A DNA stretch of 64,000 nt, taken from the NCBI GenBank assembly GCA_026261815.1, contig JAMPIT010000230.1, positions 41,004,501 through 41,068,500 of the forward strand. Direction: 5' to 3'. Below, in pieces: positions 42,855 through 56,643 of the stretch (the first letter of the stretch is position 1; the number at the start of each line of letters is the position of its first letter). A model generated the notes under the pieces. It ran no database searches. It was not told the origin of the DNA and worked only from the letters and a program-made list of their open reading frames with translations. This DNA is from Monarcha castaneiventris obscurior (Eukaryota > Chordata > Aves > Passeriformes > Monarchidae). Position numbers and translations under genes: made by a program.

Positions 42855-44294
42855 TCAAAGGAATACCTATAGAATAAAGAAATAATCATCTCATATGTTT
42901 ATAAGTAAGTTAAGTTTAGAACAAAATTTTCCACCATGCCTCTGAACTCTGGGGCCTCTGAACACTGTGACCTCAACTTCCAGCTCTGTTCCTGCTTATA
43001 GAGCCACATTTCCCCAGGCCAAAGGATAGATACACAGCATGGTAACTCCAAATTTCTTATGATAACACCTTAACAAGGGAAAGCTAAATTTGTTCAGCAC
43101 TCCTCCAATCTGCTTTTATTCCTCTCTATTCCTTCTAAAGAGTATGCATTTCTTACACAAACTTCTGGCATAAATGCCATAGAAGGTCCCTTTCATACCA
43201 GCCTTAAATTCCAGAATAAATTTCACTGTTTCCACACATATTGCAGAAGATTACCTGCCTCCATTGCTAAGCAAGTAGCCAAGATTGATGTTCTAAACAG
43301 AAGGGCAGGATATTTATGCTGGCATGTCTTGTTGTTATGGAGTGTTTGCTCTTTTGGGTCAGGAATCAGTGTTCCATGAACACAGATGGCTGGAATAACA
43401 GGGATCTCCAACCCTTACTTCATTGTGAACACCACCACCAATCCTGTAGCTCAAGAATTCTCTCAACAGAAGCAACAAAAATATTTTAACACAGAGCTTA
43501 CCAAAAATCCCTATATGACCATTTTTGCATCAAGAAAGAATATGGGAACACTCTAATTTGCACATTTGTTCTGAACTTCACAGCCTGACACTTTAAATAT
43601 CCGCTTCCTAATACACGGATTAGTGCCTTCATCACCTTACCCCATACATAACAGCCACAAAAATGAATTTCATGTTTCTAGAGGGCAGATTTGTCTTGCC
43701 AGTTTATCAGCATTTTTGTACTCTGTTTCAAATCTTTTCACTGTCTCTTCCACAACATCCTGTTCTCAGAGGTTAATGATTTTTAACAACTGTTTTGATA
43801 AAAGTTAGATTTCAGAGATATGGAAATGAAAGTGAAGTTTTCTTTCCCCAAATCTTCCAAGTTAAAAATAAACTCAAACCCCACAAAATCACACCTATCC
43901 AGTTTGCCTATGAATTAGAAAGGTAAAATTAGAAAGGTATTCCTCAATTCAGAGTAAGGGGAGTTGGCAATTGAGTGTGAACCTCTAAAACATACAGACA
44001 AATTTCAGGAATGTAAGTCTGAATGATGAGGCTGATTATCTGCTCCCCTTGCAGAAGGGATAAAAGCTTCTTAACAGTTTACAATTCTTCAAATCTATAC
44101 AACAACTTACGATATGACCATTGATCTGCTGTGAATACTCCACTGAGATAAAAGTGAAGTGAGCCCGAGTGGACCCCAACCACTCTCTGAAGCTCAGGCT
44201 CTACAGGCATATTTGAAATGTGAGCCACGCCACAAACATAGTGCTTGACACCCTAGAGATCAAAACAGCCACCTTCAGCCCCTCCCAGTTACTT

Positions 44295-44450
44295 GTAAAT
44301 ATATAAAATATATAACTATATATATTAACTATATACATATAACTATATATATAGTTAATATATATTACATTAATATATATTATAATAACTATATATATAA
44401 CAACTTAATTAACTATATATAGTTATATTAACTATTTATATAACTATAAA
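44295..44450. repeat. AT-rich tract with many TA-type palindromes
   Basis: About 155 bases made almost only of A and T, with interspersed AACTATATA/TATATAGTT units in both orientations. The tract can fold on itself in many registers. Such sequences are cruciform-prone and unstable (general knowledge). Confidence 0.9.
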
Positions 44451-45604
44451 ATACTGTTCCTTGGATTTACTGCTAGGAAAGAAACATGACTGAGAAAATA
44501 GGCAAAACTAAACAACATACGGAAAAGGTAATGATATTGGGCTATGTTATAAAGCAAGGGACTGGAGAGGCTGTTGTCTAATTATTCATCATTTTAAAAT
44601 CCCATCTCCTTCAGAAAGCTTCTCAACAAGCTCATCCCACAGATTTACAAGACATTTTTACATGTTGCCCTTTCCAAATTGAAATCCATTTGAAAATTGG
44701 GTTAATTCTGTCTCATGCACATCATACATCATTAATAAAATGTCATCCTTTGTGCAGAAATAGGCTGGTGATTTAATTAAACTGGATGATTTCAACACTG
44801 AGGAGAAGAGGAAAAAGTAGCAGAGTGAGGGGGAGAGATGTATTTTTCTTCCTCCTACAATAATTATACACTGATTTTTCAGAACAGCGGGTAAGTACAA
44901 AAATTATATTTCTTTTTACCACTACAACTATGATTTCAGCTTTTGCAAGTTCTAAATTTATCAATGGAAAAGATCAAGCCACAGCCTTATTCTTTTGTCT
45001 CATTATATTCTTCTTTTAATATAATCACCAGCTTGGGCTGTTGTGCTGATGTCACATCACCAGGAAGCTGGAGGCCTGGAAAATAGATTTTGAGCCTACT
45101 GAAAGTGGCTAAAAAAGGTATTATTTTGCACAAACATAGACATAAATTGCGTAAGAAGTTTTTTTTCAATTAGCTACATACATTATTGATGGAGGAAAAA
45201 ATTATTCATGTTTCTTTTCTACAAACTCTTCCTTTTTCAGTTCATTAGAACCTTGTTATTCCTTCAATCTCCACATGGCTTCAATATTCACTGAACACAA
45301 GCAGTACCCATTAGAGGAAAGCAATGGCACAGATACAAAAAGTAAGTGAGATGAGTGATAGGTCACATATTACTAAAGTTTTCATTTCATTGTTGCATAC
45401 ATTCTCTCTCATTTCCTCCAGAAAACAGGGAAGTGCTGGATCATATGCTTCCCACACAAACTTATTAGCAAGTGCTAGACCGAACAGAATGGGGAAGCAA
45501 AACCAGGCCTTCTGTTTTCACCTCCCCATGGTGAAAGATCAAGAAGTACCAGCTGGAAAAAAATTAAAAGTGCACTATGCTGAAATTGAAACGTAAGAGG
45601 TTCC

Positions 45605-45660
45605 AAAAAAAACTCAAAAAAACAAACCAATGAAACCCCCCCCAAAACCCCCCAAAGAAT
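45605..45660. repeat. A/C-rich low-complexity tract
   Basis: Runs of A interrupted by CAAA and homopolymer C runs (up to 8 C). Simple low-complexity DNA. Confidence 0.8.
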
Positions 45661-45860
45661 GTGTCACATACAAAGAAAAAGTGAGAACCTTGAAGACAGG
45701 TCTCTGTCTCCACTCTCTCAAACATATTCTATATCTGGCATCCTTAGAGCTCATTTACTAGAAATTAAAATGCTCTTTTGACCTTTTTAAAGAGAGTCAT
45801 GGCTCAAAATTATCTTACTGATATATATGATGAGATGGGGAATTAAGGACATGAAGCCAA

Positions 45861-46140
45861 ATTCTTCTCAGTAGTGCCCAGTGACAGGACAAGAGGCAAC
45901 TGGCACAAACTGAAATTCAGGAAATTCTGATTAAAGAATAGGAAACTTTTTACTATGAGTTTGGTTGAGCTCTGCAACATGCTTCTTGGAGAACTTTTTA
46001 AGTCTTCATCCTTAGAGATATCCAAAACTTGTTGGGACATGACACCCAAAACTTGTCAGGCCATGGCCCTACTTTAAGCAGAGGCTTAGAATAGATGATC
46101 TGCAGAAGTCCTTTCCAACCTCTTCTACTCTGTGACTATG
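45861..46140 (+). mobile_element. CR1 LINE, 3'-terminal fragment
   Basis: Sense CR1 3' end. The blocks are GTGACAGGACAAGAGGCAAC, GGCACAAACTGAAATTCAGG, a TTAGAGATATCCAAAACTTG block, TAGAATAGATGATCTGCAGA, GTCCTTTCCAACCTCTTC, and terminal TACTCTGTGACTATG. It is moderately diverged, and a short stretch (ACAC/CAAAACTTGT) is repeated around 46021-46056. 5'-truncated. Confidence 0.9.
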
Positions 46141-49100
46141 CAGAAAACAAATTATAAACTTTTTAGGGTACAGATTGTGATATGTTGTTGAGTACTAATC
46201 GATGATTTGGGTCCCTTGGCTCCAAAGCCATGCAGAAAATCAAAATAAATACAGGAGCCTGTCATTTCTGGTACAAAGTAGCACTACAAAGGTTCCCATG
46301 TGTAGGTATTTCATTAAAAGCAACAGCACACAAGCTCAGAAAATTGTGCCTGCCTAGAAAACTGGATTACAATGAAAATCAGTATTACACATTTGACAGC
46401 TACATCTTTCTCTATTCAGGGGGGCTAAATGGCTTAAAAATGTTCAGTCGTCTAGTGCCTGCAGAAGTTAGGATCTTTGTGACATGGAACACAAACAGTA
46501 CATGCCTCTCTCCAGGATCTAGAAGACTTGAAATCAGCTCACACAATCAGATCCACCCTGTCACAAAAAGGTGAGCCACACAACCTCACCACAAACTCAT
46601 AACCAGGCTCCTTAGATTCACCATGAAATAAACCTAAGTTTCTATCTGAATTCAGATTTCAAGTTTTCTCCTTTGCCCACAGTGTCATTTTGCTCTCCTA
46701 CACACACAACATCCAAAGAGCTTTACTGAAAGTCGTCTGAGTGAAAAATGAAGAGATGGTTCTCTTCAGCACCTTGTGAAGAATCAGGGAAACACTCACA
46801 TTGAGCTTCACCTTCAGTTCAGGTAATAAGTGAGCAGCAAATGAGAAAGATGCTGAGATTAAAAGCAGTAACCAGTGTGCTTTGCATTTAGAAAAAGGTC
46901 TTGTTATTTAGAAACCTGTACTCCAGGACAAACTACACGCACATGAATTTGGGGGTTGCAGGTTCCCCATCAGCGTATGTTGAGAGCTGTGTCTGAATTA
47001 TTTTACTGGCACTTTGGTCATGAAATGAAAATGACCGAATAGCATCTGCCTGCTTCTACAGAAGCAAACAGCAAGAGTCTGCTCCTGGAAAGGTAAATTA
47101 TGTTTGCAGTTATGTGCACATGGTGGGAAACACCAATAGTAGAGTTACATTACACAAGAGCTGTAAGTGCCTCCAAAAGAGAGCAGGCCTAAAAGCACTG
47201 GATGTTGTGGCACTAGCTGCTCCCTACATATTTATACTTATAAATTATATATGGGAGCAACATTTCATATTCGAAACATATGAACAGCTTAACTGTAGAC
47301 AGGAAGCTTCATACCTACAGTTTCTGGATCTTCCAGGGTTTAAAGTCTAATAAAAGGAAATACGAAAACCAAGTCTACAGTTATAAGCTTAAAATTAATA
47401 AAACACAGTTTAAAAAATTACAGTAAGAGCAAGATTTATAGAAAAGGCTGAAATTCTGTTGGGTGTTCAGGCAGAATAGTTTTTAAAAGTTTCTCTGTTT
47501 AGTGACTTGTTCAGCTCCAGCAGAATGTAGGCCATGGACCCCCCTCAGGGAATGACAGTAATTGAGATAAGTAATTATTTTTCTTCAAGAAATTTTACGT
47601 AATTGGGAATTCCCAGTCTCTAGTAATTACTGTATCAGCTGTTGGCACTAAGGCATCCTTGGTTGTGAAAAGCAAATTCATTCCTTCACATTCAGCTGTA
47701 AATAAGCTTTGTACAAATGAGGAAAGGTGGGAATTCATCAGGAGTTCCTGATTCATCAAGTTCATAAAATTAATACTCCATGTGCTTAATCAGGAGCTCA
47801 CTAAGACACCTGGCTTGCCCAGGTCTGAACAGAGACCCCAGCATGGCAGGGAAAGCAGACCTATCTTTATTAGAACATGAATTAAGGTATTTTCATTATG
47901 TCTAATCTTTGTTGCTGCTGTGCCATTGCCTTGGCCTTTCTCTGTGCATCTCTGGAAACTTCTCATGAACAATCAGTGCTATCTTAAAACATAGTCAATT
48001 ACTTATCTTTGACCACGTTCCTAGACTCCTGGTTATCAGCCATATCTCAAATCACTGCAGAAGACTTTCCTGTTGGCATTAAAAAATTATCCTGGTCAAC
48101 ATCAACTATATTATAAATTGCTACAGAACTTTAAATGATCATAGATAATACAGACAAAATTCCAGCTGCCAAAATTAATTTGAATATGAGTTATTATGTA
48201 ATGAAAAGTCAATAGGTTAGCTAGACCCCTCCACCGGATAGTCTGTGCAATTAAAAATACAATTTTTCCTCCTTCACTTTGATTATCTGACAACCATTAA
48301 CAAAGATTTATTTAAAGTTACACCTACCAGAGTTAAATAACGGCCTTTGAAAAATGAGCAGTAAACTCAGTAAGGAAGGGGGATCTGGAGAATCCAAAGC
48401 AATGGTATTGTGAACAATGAGACAGATCTGATAATGCAAGTAATCTATTTGGACAGTAGGGGAGAAGGTTCAGAACAAAGTGTCAGCAGTATAAATGGAA
48501 ATATACACACGCTGACAGTTCAAAGGGACTCATTACCATAGAACCAACTGTTTCAATTATAAGGGGAGAAGGGAAAGTCACTGGAAAGAAACTGAGACAT
48601 CTAATACATGACAAAACACTGTACAAAAGTGTGCTGCACCTATACAAGTAACCCCATTTCAGTTAAGAGAGGGAAAATCCCCACGATAACTGGAGCACTG
48701 GGAGATGCTCAAATGTGCCCAGTTCAGGATGCTCAGAGTGGCTCCCACTGAAGTCAGACTCAGTGCAATGCAAAGCACCCCTAAGAGTCAGTGCTAAAAC
48801 ACGTATATTCTATTGTCCTCTACTGGAAGAGGAAATCCAGGATTCGCCCTGGGTCCTCTCACATGTACCTAATGCCATCAGTCACCTCTCACTTCACAGA
48901 GTTCCCACTGTCCTCCTTATGATCCTGTAAAATATGCAGGGGAAGAGAAATCAAAAATTCACTAATACAAAAACCGGGAGACTGAATGAATGCAAGACCA
49001 AAATAATCTTCCTGGGGATAAATGCAGACAACTCCCCTACTAGAAAGTAGTATCAATGCTTGTTCCTGGAAAAGTAGCACAGACTTTTTTCACAGAATTA

Positions 49101-50540
49101 ACCAAAATCTGCTTCATTTACATTCACTGGATTTGTACCAGACACAAGGAGTCTGCCTCTCCCGCAGCAAGGCTGGCTCACAGGCTGGCTACAGAGGGTG
49201 TGTATTCAGTCTTGTTTATAAAATGACACCTTCTAAGACAGTGTGTTGGTTCAATGGGACAACAGAACGTATTTTATTTGCAACAGTGTAGAAGCTAGAG
49301 AGAAAACAGACTGGCTCATCTATATGCTGACACACAGTAACACACACAATTGTCCTCTTATCCACAGTCTTGTTTCCTTAAATATTCCTGTCCAAAGCCT
49401 TCACTTGCAACTCAATACTGTGAAGCAAAAACATTAAATAGCCCCAGTGCTCCTCTTCCAAATCATGAAAATGGCACATTTTACCTTAGAAAACATTAAT
49501 AAATGTGGGTTTGTTCTTCATTTCATTTCTATTTGCAAAGCCATTAGAACTGTTCTACAGCCCTTTCTCACCATTATAAAAGTAAAAAATGTATTTAAAA
49601 AGCAAGAGAAAGAAATGCCAGCAAAGTTCACACTGTTCTATACCATGACTCCCTGAGCTGATGATTTACAAGCAGGACTGAAAAATATGAAGTCCCAGTA
49701 AAATTCAGGCTGCCACAAGTAAATGAGTTGCCTGCTGGTTTAGGTATTGGTTCTTAGAGTCTGGAGTGCTACTTTTGAGATGATAATACCTGAAGCTGTA
49801 AATGCAGGAATTAAGCATCTATGCATGGAAAAGCTCAGGACCATTGAATCACTTCAAACATTGCATTAAGAAGTTACACACACACACAAAACCCATACCT
49901 ACTATATGCAAGTGGCTTGTGAATATAAGTGACATGTAAGCCTAGTAAATGAGACCAATGTAATTGGATCTCTCTAATCAACAATTTCAAAGCTACTACC
50001 ATGTGATACTTATTTGACTGCTTATCACTAAAAGCCATTACAATTTTCTTAGGTTTGCCATTTCAGTTTGCTGCTTGCACTAAGTGATATATCAAATGAA
50101 ACACAGGAACAAAAGTATATTCACTGCAAGGATATGTGTTTGCTCCTTTTTTAAAATTGGTTCTCCCAATTAGGTATTAGAGGGGAAAATAAAAGTGTCT
50201 TAGCAAGAAATAAAGCTTTAATACATAGTTACTTATCAACAAATCTTAAATAATTGGATATTTTGCTATACTTCAAAGAAAGATAAGCTTGAAACAAAAT
50301 CAAATAATCCCAGCACTCTAAGGTGTAGCAGTCAAAATTCTGGTATGAAATAAATCCAACTGAGAGCCTTCAGAACATGTTTGAAGCAAAATAATTCTTG
50401 AAATAATTATACAATTCTGAACAACAAGGAAGATGTATAGTCTACCACATTAATCCTTGCCTTATCATCTGCACTTGCATAAAATACATTTGAAATTACC
50501 CTTTATTCACCCTGCAAAAGCGCAGTCTATAAGCTAGAGA
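46141..50540. other. intron or 5' flank of CPNE4, no gene seen
   Basis: No exon or clear transposon recognised. The plus-strand open frame of 114 codons at 46230-46574 is unremarkable. A short (AC)n lies at 49876-49887. Confidence 0.5.
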
Positions 50541-50825
50541 AGAATCACAGAACTGTTTACATTGAAAAGACCCCTAAGATCATTGAGTCCAGCCATTAAC
50601 CCAGCACTGCCAAGTCCACCACTAATCCATGTCCCTAAGCACCACATCTACACATCTTCTAAGTACCTGCAAGGATGCTGAATCAACCACTTCCCTGGGC
50701 AGCCAGTTCCAGTGTTTACAACCCTTTTGGTGAAGAATTTTTCTCCTAATATCCCATCTAAACCTCCCCTAGTGGAACTTGAGGCCTTTTCCTCTTGTCA
50801 TATTGCTCGTTACTTGGGAGTGAAG
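50541..50825 (-). mobile_element. CR1 LINE, 3'-terminal fragment
   Basis: Antisense CR1: AGAATCACAGAACTG, TCATTGAGTCCAGCCATTAA, CCCAGCACTGCCAAGTCCAC, CCACTTCCCTGGGCAGCC, TAAACCTCCCCTAGTGG, TTTCCTCTTGTCATATTG, stopping near TTACTTGGGAG. It is the same type as the copies at 23175 and 28303, and stops at nearly the same point as the 23175 copy. Confidence 0.93.
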
Positions 50826-53800
50826 CAGCAAGTTGTGTTCCTCAGCTACACTCAATTACACCAGAGTATGTATATAAACACATGTAATGCCTGGAAGAGT
50901 TTATCCATTTACAGATGTAACATATTGCAAACTGCTAATTTCCCTCAACAGATGGCTATAGTGGCTCTTCCTGCAGCATAAACATGATTCTACAAGAGAA
51001 GCTGCCTCCTGCTCCTGATCCAAAGACAGGCACATCAAGAAGAGCAGTGAGGAAGGACTTCCCACTTGCCGTTTAGTTATTGCATTTGGAATACAACCAG
51101 AAGGTACACCTGCTGTAAGTTGGCTTCCTAGCAGCGTGAGAAAAACCAAATGTATTGATTACACAGGACTGCTCCTGGGGCCACACTGAGCCCAAAACTG
51201 GGACAGAGCTTTAAAGTCAAGTTGGTCTGTCAGGTAGAGCAGGAGGAGAAGAAAGGGAGCAGTGGATAGTGCTGCAAGCAGTTGCTCTCTCACTCCATAG
51301 TTGTTCCCCCTACATGCTAGACCCCTTTCTCAGCAACAAGCAGAATTACTATGGCATCCCAGGACTCTGACAGACAAGGAGCAACCTTCTCACCCTCAGG
51401 GGAGTGCTGGGTAATGAACACCTTTACCTGATGGCTGGAGCCAGCCCTGAGTTCATTCCCTTCGCAATAGAGGTTTAGGGACAACACACTGGCTTTGTAA
51501 CACTAGTTTAAGTTAGACTCTGAGCCTGTCTTGCCTTTTGTCATTTACTTACTATTTTCTTTCCAAGATCCTTGATCAAATATTTGAAGAGTCACCCATG
51601 AGACTTAGGCCAAGCACACATTGCTACTGTCTCAGCTAAATCGGCAAGGGATACGATCACATTGCAGCTCCAACTGCAGGCATGAGAAAAGCTGTGACAG
51701 CCAAATTATATCTATACGGAGAGTGTTAATTTCTTTCCTAGATTCATTTCTACTAGCTTATTCTGACCTTCTTCTAGGAAGCTATATCCTACTCCGTATT
51801 GGGAGTGTTTTGCAATCTCAGTACCACCACACTATTATAGATTCAGTCTCCAAATAAGCCAGTTGCTATTTTTGGTATCAAATTGATTTACAAAAGAATT
51901 GCAGCATGCTGTCAGCAAAAAGTCCTACCAGTGCCAAATGTACCGCTGGTGCCAGTGCCGTGCCATTCCTCTGCTGGCGTGTTCATGTTTCCCAGGATCT
52001 GTGCTCTACTGAGCTACCAAAGATGGGTCTTAACGTGTCAGGACACAGCGCAGCCTCACAGAGATCCTAACCTGGGCCCTGGAAGCAACAGAGCTTTGTC
52101 AGCAATGTTATAGTAGACCTACTTCCTTCTGACACAGTGCCAAGACTTTGGCTAAATAACACTTTCAAAAACAAGCTCTAGAAATCCAAGCCACCAAGAA
52201 TTTTCAAGTGTTCCTCTCCCTCGGGAATTCTTGAGATGTGAGAAATATCTATGTTGTCAACAAGTAATAAAGATGAGAACCAAGATACGTGGAATGTCTT
52301 TTATAAAACTTTGTCTGACACGAGGCTGTCCCTCAAGCACTTATAAAAGGAACCTATGAGTATACACAAGAGTTATGTCTTCCTTTTGAACTCTACAAGT
52401 CCCCATCAGTCTTTGTTAGCATATACTAACAACAAAAGGGCAAAACAAACAATTCAGCTCTGATAGTTATTACAGAGTTAGAGGTAGCTCCTAAAATGAT
52501 GCGCACAAAAAAAGGAACTCACATACTCAGTATTGATGGAAGTCCTACTGCCAACTGCCACACACTAAAAACACCGTAACACCTGCTGGTATTGACATCA
52601 TTGCCCAGCAGGAGAACATTTGATGAAATTCACATTAGGCAAGTGGCACCCCTAAGATCTGGGCACATATTGCACAGGGCTTCACCTACATTAATCTGTC
52701 TTTAAAGGACAATTTTATACAAAGTGCAGTAAAGTCCATGAACCACCTATTACTAACAAAGAGAAAGGAATGCCAATAAGCCAGCAGTGATGGCACCCCA
52801 GGGAGAAGAGCCACAAGAGGCTGGTCTTGAAGTCCCAGCCAGATGTTTTCACTTTACAAATGCAACCACCATGGTCAGATTATCTAAGGCATAGTCCTGT
52901 ATGAATTGAGAGTTGAAAGTCATTCCCAGGCTTTCTCTCCAGACCTGTGAAACTCTTAATTCCTTCCCTCACCTGCCCTCTGCTGAATATAGTTGCTCTT
53001 CAAACAGAAATTTATCTACTCTCTTACAGTGTTTGTTGAAAGACAGTTGCAAAGCATCAGGGACATAAGGAATGGTAAAGCAGGGTCACCATGATATTTC
53101 CTAAGAGCACAGAAGAATAGAACTAGCCTCAGTAGATATCCCATCGTGCCAAATAGGAGTGGTGATAACTAAACTGGGTCCCAAATATTCCATGAGAGAT
53201 GCCAAGTACTAAAGAAAACCACAAAATCTAGAACATGCTAAAACCTGATAGTTGCTCAGTGCACAAAGCAATGCCTTCCTTGTTCAAGTTTATATCTGGA
53301 TTTTAACTCTGAAAGGATGGCCATCGGGCTCCTCTATACCTACATATTTTTAGAATGAGGAAAATGCATGCTGGCAGTAAACAAAATGCAACTGTACCAA
53401 CAAACAATATTGAAATTGATCTTTCAATTCTTCAGTGATACAAGGCATTTCCCATGTACTGTATATTTATTGATGTCTTATTCCTCATCTGCATGGATCC
53501 AGTGCAAACAGATCCAACAGCCAGAGATCTTTTTCATCACTTAAAAAAAATTATAATTTCATAATTTCACACAATTACTGGTCTAATGCATGAACATGTT
53601 TCAGTGTACACGAGTGTAGGGTAACTCCAAAATGAAGAGATTTAACAGGCCTTCCCCTAAGTATGGAATCCAAGATCTTCACTTTTCTTCCTCTTAACTA
53701 GTAGAAGACTTGTTTTTTTATTTTCTTCTCTAGTTTCAGGAGCCCCCTGAAGAAAAGGGTGCTTGAAGAGGAAAAGAACAAACAAAAAACCCACACAAAT

Positions 53801-54961
53801 TAGTAATAGAGGACATGGGTTATAGTAAATGCATGTCCTCACAAATCAGCCCATCCAATGCATGTCCACCAAAATCTCAGTGAGAGATGCCTTTGTAACT
53901 CCTTATGATATCAAATCCAGCCTTGGATACCTGTGAAAAAGATGTACTAAAATTTTCTGAAACATTCTGAAAAGATATGCACTTTTACAAGAATTTTGCT
54001 GCTTCACTCATAAGCACTCTTTTCCAATTAGAAAGATTACAGTAATTCAGATCTGACCCAGTGAATGATGGATGACACACTTTATACTCTGGAGTCAACA
54101 TGTAAATTTTACCTATAATTTCTGCCCTCTACAAAAATTGGGTTATACAATAACAAGGTGCTTGACTGCTGTTGCATTAAGTCTGTAATGAAACTGAATG
54201 CACAGTCATACCATTTAGTGCTTTAAATTGCTTCAACTTTGGAATAAATACATCAGCAAAGACCGAGCTGGGATATTAAGTGTAGAGCAGTACATCAAAA
54301 TAAGATGTTAACTTGCTGATGTTACATGAAAATTATTTCCATATTTCACTGAAGAATTCTTCAAATGATTCACTTGTGTAATATGTTATTAAATGAAGCA
54401 CATAGAGGCATCTTAAACATTAACTTAATTGAAGGTAGAAATAACACAGGCAAATATTTCACACTTACTGTAGGAAAACACCAATTCTTCTCATGAGATT
54501 TTTACGATAAACTAGAAAGCCTGACATGAATTACATTTCCTACCTGTGCTGGCTCCTACTTTTACCTTTTACAAGAACATGCTAAGAAAACTGTTTCAGT
54601 CAAATGATTAGTGCAGTATTTCTTATTTAGCTACTTCCAGTGGGAAGCAATAAGCTTGCTTTTTCCATTCCTCCCCTTTTCCAACCTCCAGCAGCTGTGT
54701 TCTTTCCATCTGTGGTAAGTAATCTATGACCATTTTAGACTTCTGCAAAGATTATGCTTCCAAGTGAAATAGGTTGCCCAAGAAAATTCTCAGATCAGTT
54801 TGAATATACCTACATCATGTTTTCCAATGATACTGCAAAGGAGCTCTTTAATTCTCAGTCACTTCGACATCTGACAAGTGCTGCAGTCAAATTGCACTGG
54901 GCCTTCAATACAGTTAATGAAGGCCAATTGTCTAATAAGAGTAATTTCGGTTGAGACGGAT
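50826..54961. other. intron or 5' flank of CPNE4, no gene seen
   Basis: No exon or repeat recognised. About 51900-52110 is richer in G and C than its surroundings and open for 76 codons on the plus strand, without recognisable similarity. Confidence 0.5.
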
Positions 54962-55250
54962 CTCTGGAGTGTCTATTTCCCATCCCTAGATCAAAGCAGG
55001 GCTGGTTCAGGTGAGCTCTGGCAGTCTCCAAGGATGAAGATCCCATGAACTCTCTGGGCCTCTCTTCTGGCATTTGACCACCATCTCTGACAACAATTTA
55101 TTGTTAGTTTTCCTTGTTACAGCTTATGCCTGCTGCCAAACATCCTACCGCTGTTCCTCCAGGAAAACCCTGGCTATATCTTCTCAGATGACAGCATTAA
55201 GACCACATTCCCTTAGCCTTCTCCTTGTAACACTGAACAAAGCTAGAATC
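54962..55250 (-). mobile_element. CR1 LINE, diverged 3' fragment of another subfamily
   Basis: Antisense CR1, older and more diverged. Diagnostic blocks in order are CAAAGCAGGGCTGGTTCAGG, CTCCAAGGATGAAGATCCCA, AACTCTCTGGGCC, TTTGACCACCATCTCTGACA, AAAACCCTGGCTATATCTTC, and CCTTAGCCTTCTCCTTGTAA. The boundaries and the middle (about 55110-55140) are uncertain. Confidence 0.75.
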
Positions 55251-56629
55251 CTTCCAGGACTCCCTCTGACTTCACTGACTTACTCAGCTGGTGTCTCAGA
55301 AGGTTTGGTTAACTCACTTAAAATAATTTAGGACTAAAAAGGAAAAGGATCACTGCAATTTCCTGCATGTTATGGGCAGAAGACAGACTTTAGAAAACCA
55401 CAGTTACATTAAACAAGTAGCATATTCCTACTGGGACCTGCACCCATAAATGACTTTTCAGAAAGCCATTTGCAATGACAACTTTGGCTGGTCAAACCCT
55501 ACAAACAAAAATGCAAGCTCTTGAACACCTCACTTACACACTGCCTACAGAGTAACTATTAATACAGAGACAAACATCTTTTATGGGGGTGTAGTACTTC
55601 CCATGCCTTCCTTCAAGGGACACTCAAGAAAGGTTATACAAATTATTGTAAGTTTAGTCTGGTTGTTATAATGACGTTTCTGAGCAGAAAGGTGGCTTAA
55701 TAGAATATAGTGATAAATAGGGAGGACTGTTTAAAACCTTATCTTTCATTCCAGCTATTTTGAATTCCTGAAAAAGTCCTTTCAGTCAGTGAAAACACTG
55801 TGAACTCAGAAAAATGCTATCTTGAGATTTTTTTCCCCCTCGGAATTTTGTTCAATCAAAGATTGTACTGAGAAAATGAAATATTTAAAGTTGCTTTTAC
55901 TTCCTGACTGTCCGAAGTGGGTTCTAATTTCTGTTTGCCGTATTTTCAAATTAAAGCTTTAACTAAAATTTGCTGTGCAATTTTAAGGGTACTAACATTT
56001 TTTGTTTCCTCAGCTTATCCATCTACTGTCCAGTACAATTAGTATTTCTTATTATGTGAAATTTAGCAGTTTGGTGGAAGAATTTCTGTCTTAGCTTCAG
56101 CCTGGTGTCCAAAATGAAAACACTTCAAATCTGCCCATTACATGAAATTGTCTGGGAAAGTTAAAAGTAGTTTGGTGACAGACTCTAGTAAAGCCTCTTA
56201 GTTTGTTATCAATATAATGGATTTCTTAATTGCCACATAGATTGCAATTTTTAGCTTTGCTGGAACTTGTGTTTCCTGCTGGATGCTGTCCTTGCTTTTC
56301 CCGAGCAGCTAAAGCAATAACCACAGAGTCAGCTCAGAGAAGAAGTTGTATTTTTTATTGCCTTACTTCCAGTATTCTCATCTTCAGTTTCCTATCTTTA
56401 AAAATTGCTTCATGTTTTGTATTTTTCCAAACAATAGCCTCAAACACTCCTAACAGTAATGATGCCTTAGGCATCAGTAAGATAAAAGCTCCAAGACATC
56501 AAAACCCAGTTTTGTTGTCCCTATCTAGAAACAGAGAATACAGTCCTTAGAATTAGACAGAGGATCACACAAAAGTTTTCTGTCAAAGAAAAAAAACAGA
56601 AAATGCTACCTCAAAAACAGCTTTAAGTT

Positions 56630-56643
56630 AAAAAAAAAAAAAA
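56630..56643. repeat. poly-A run (14 A)
   Basis: Uninterrupted run of A. No recognisable retroposon body precedes it. Confidence 0.85.
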
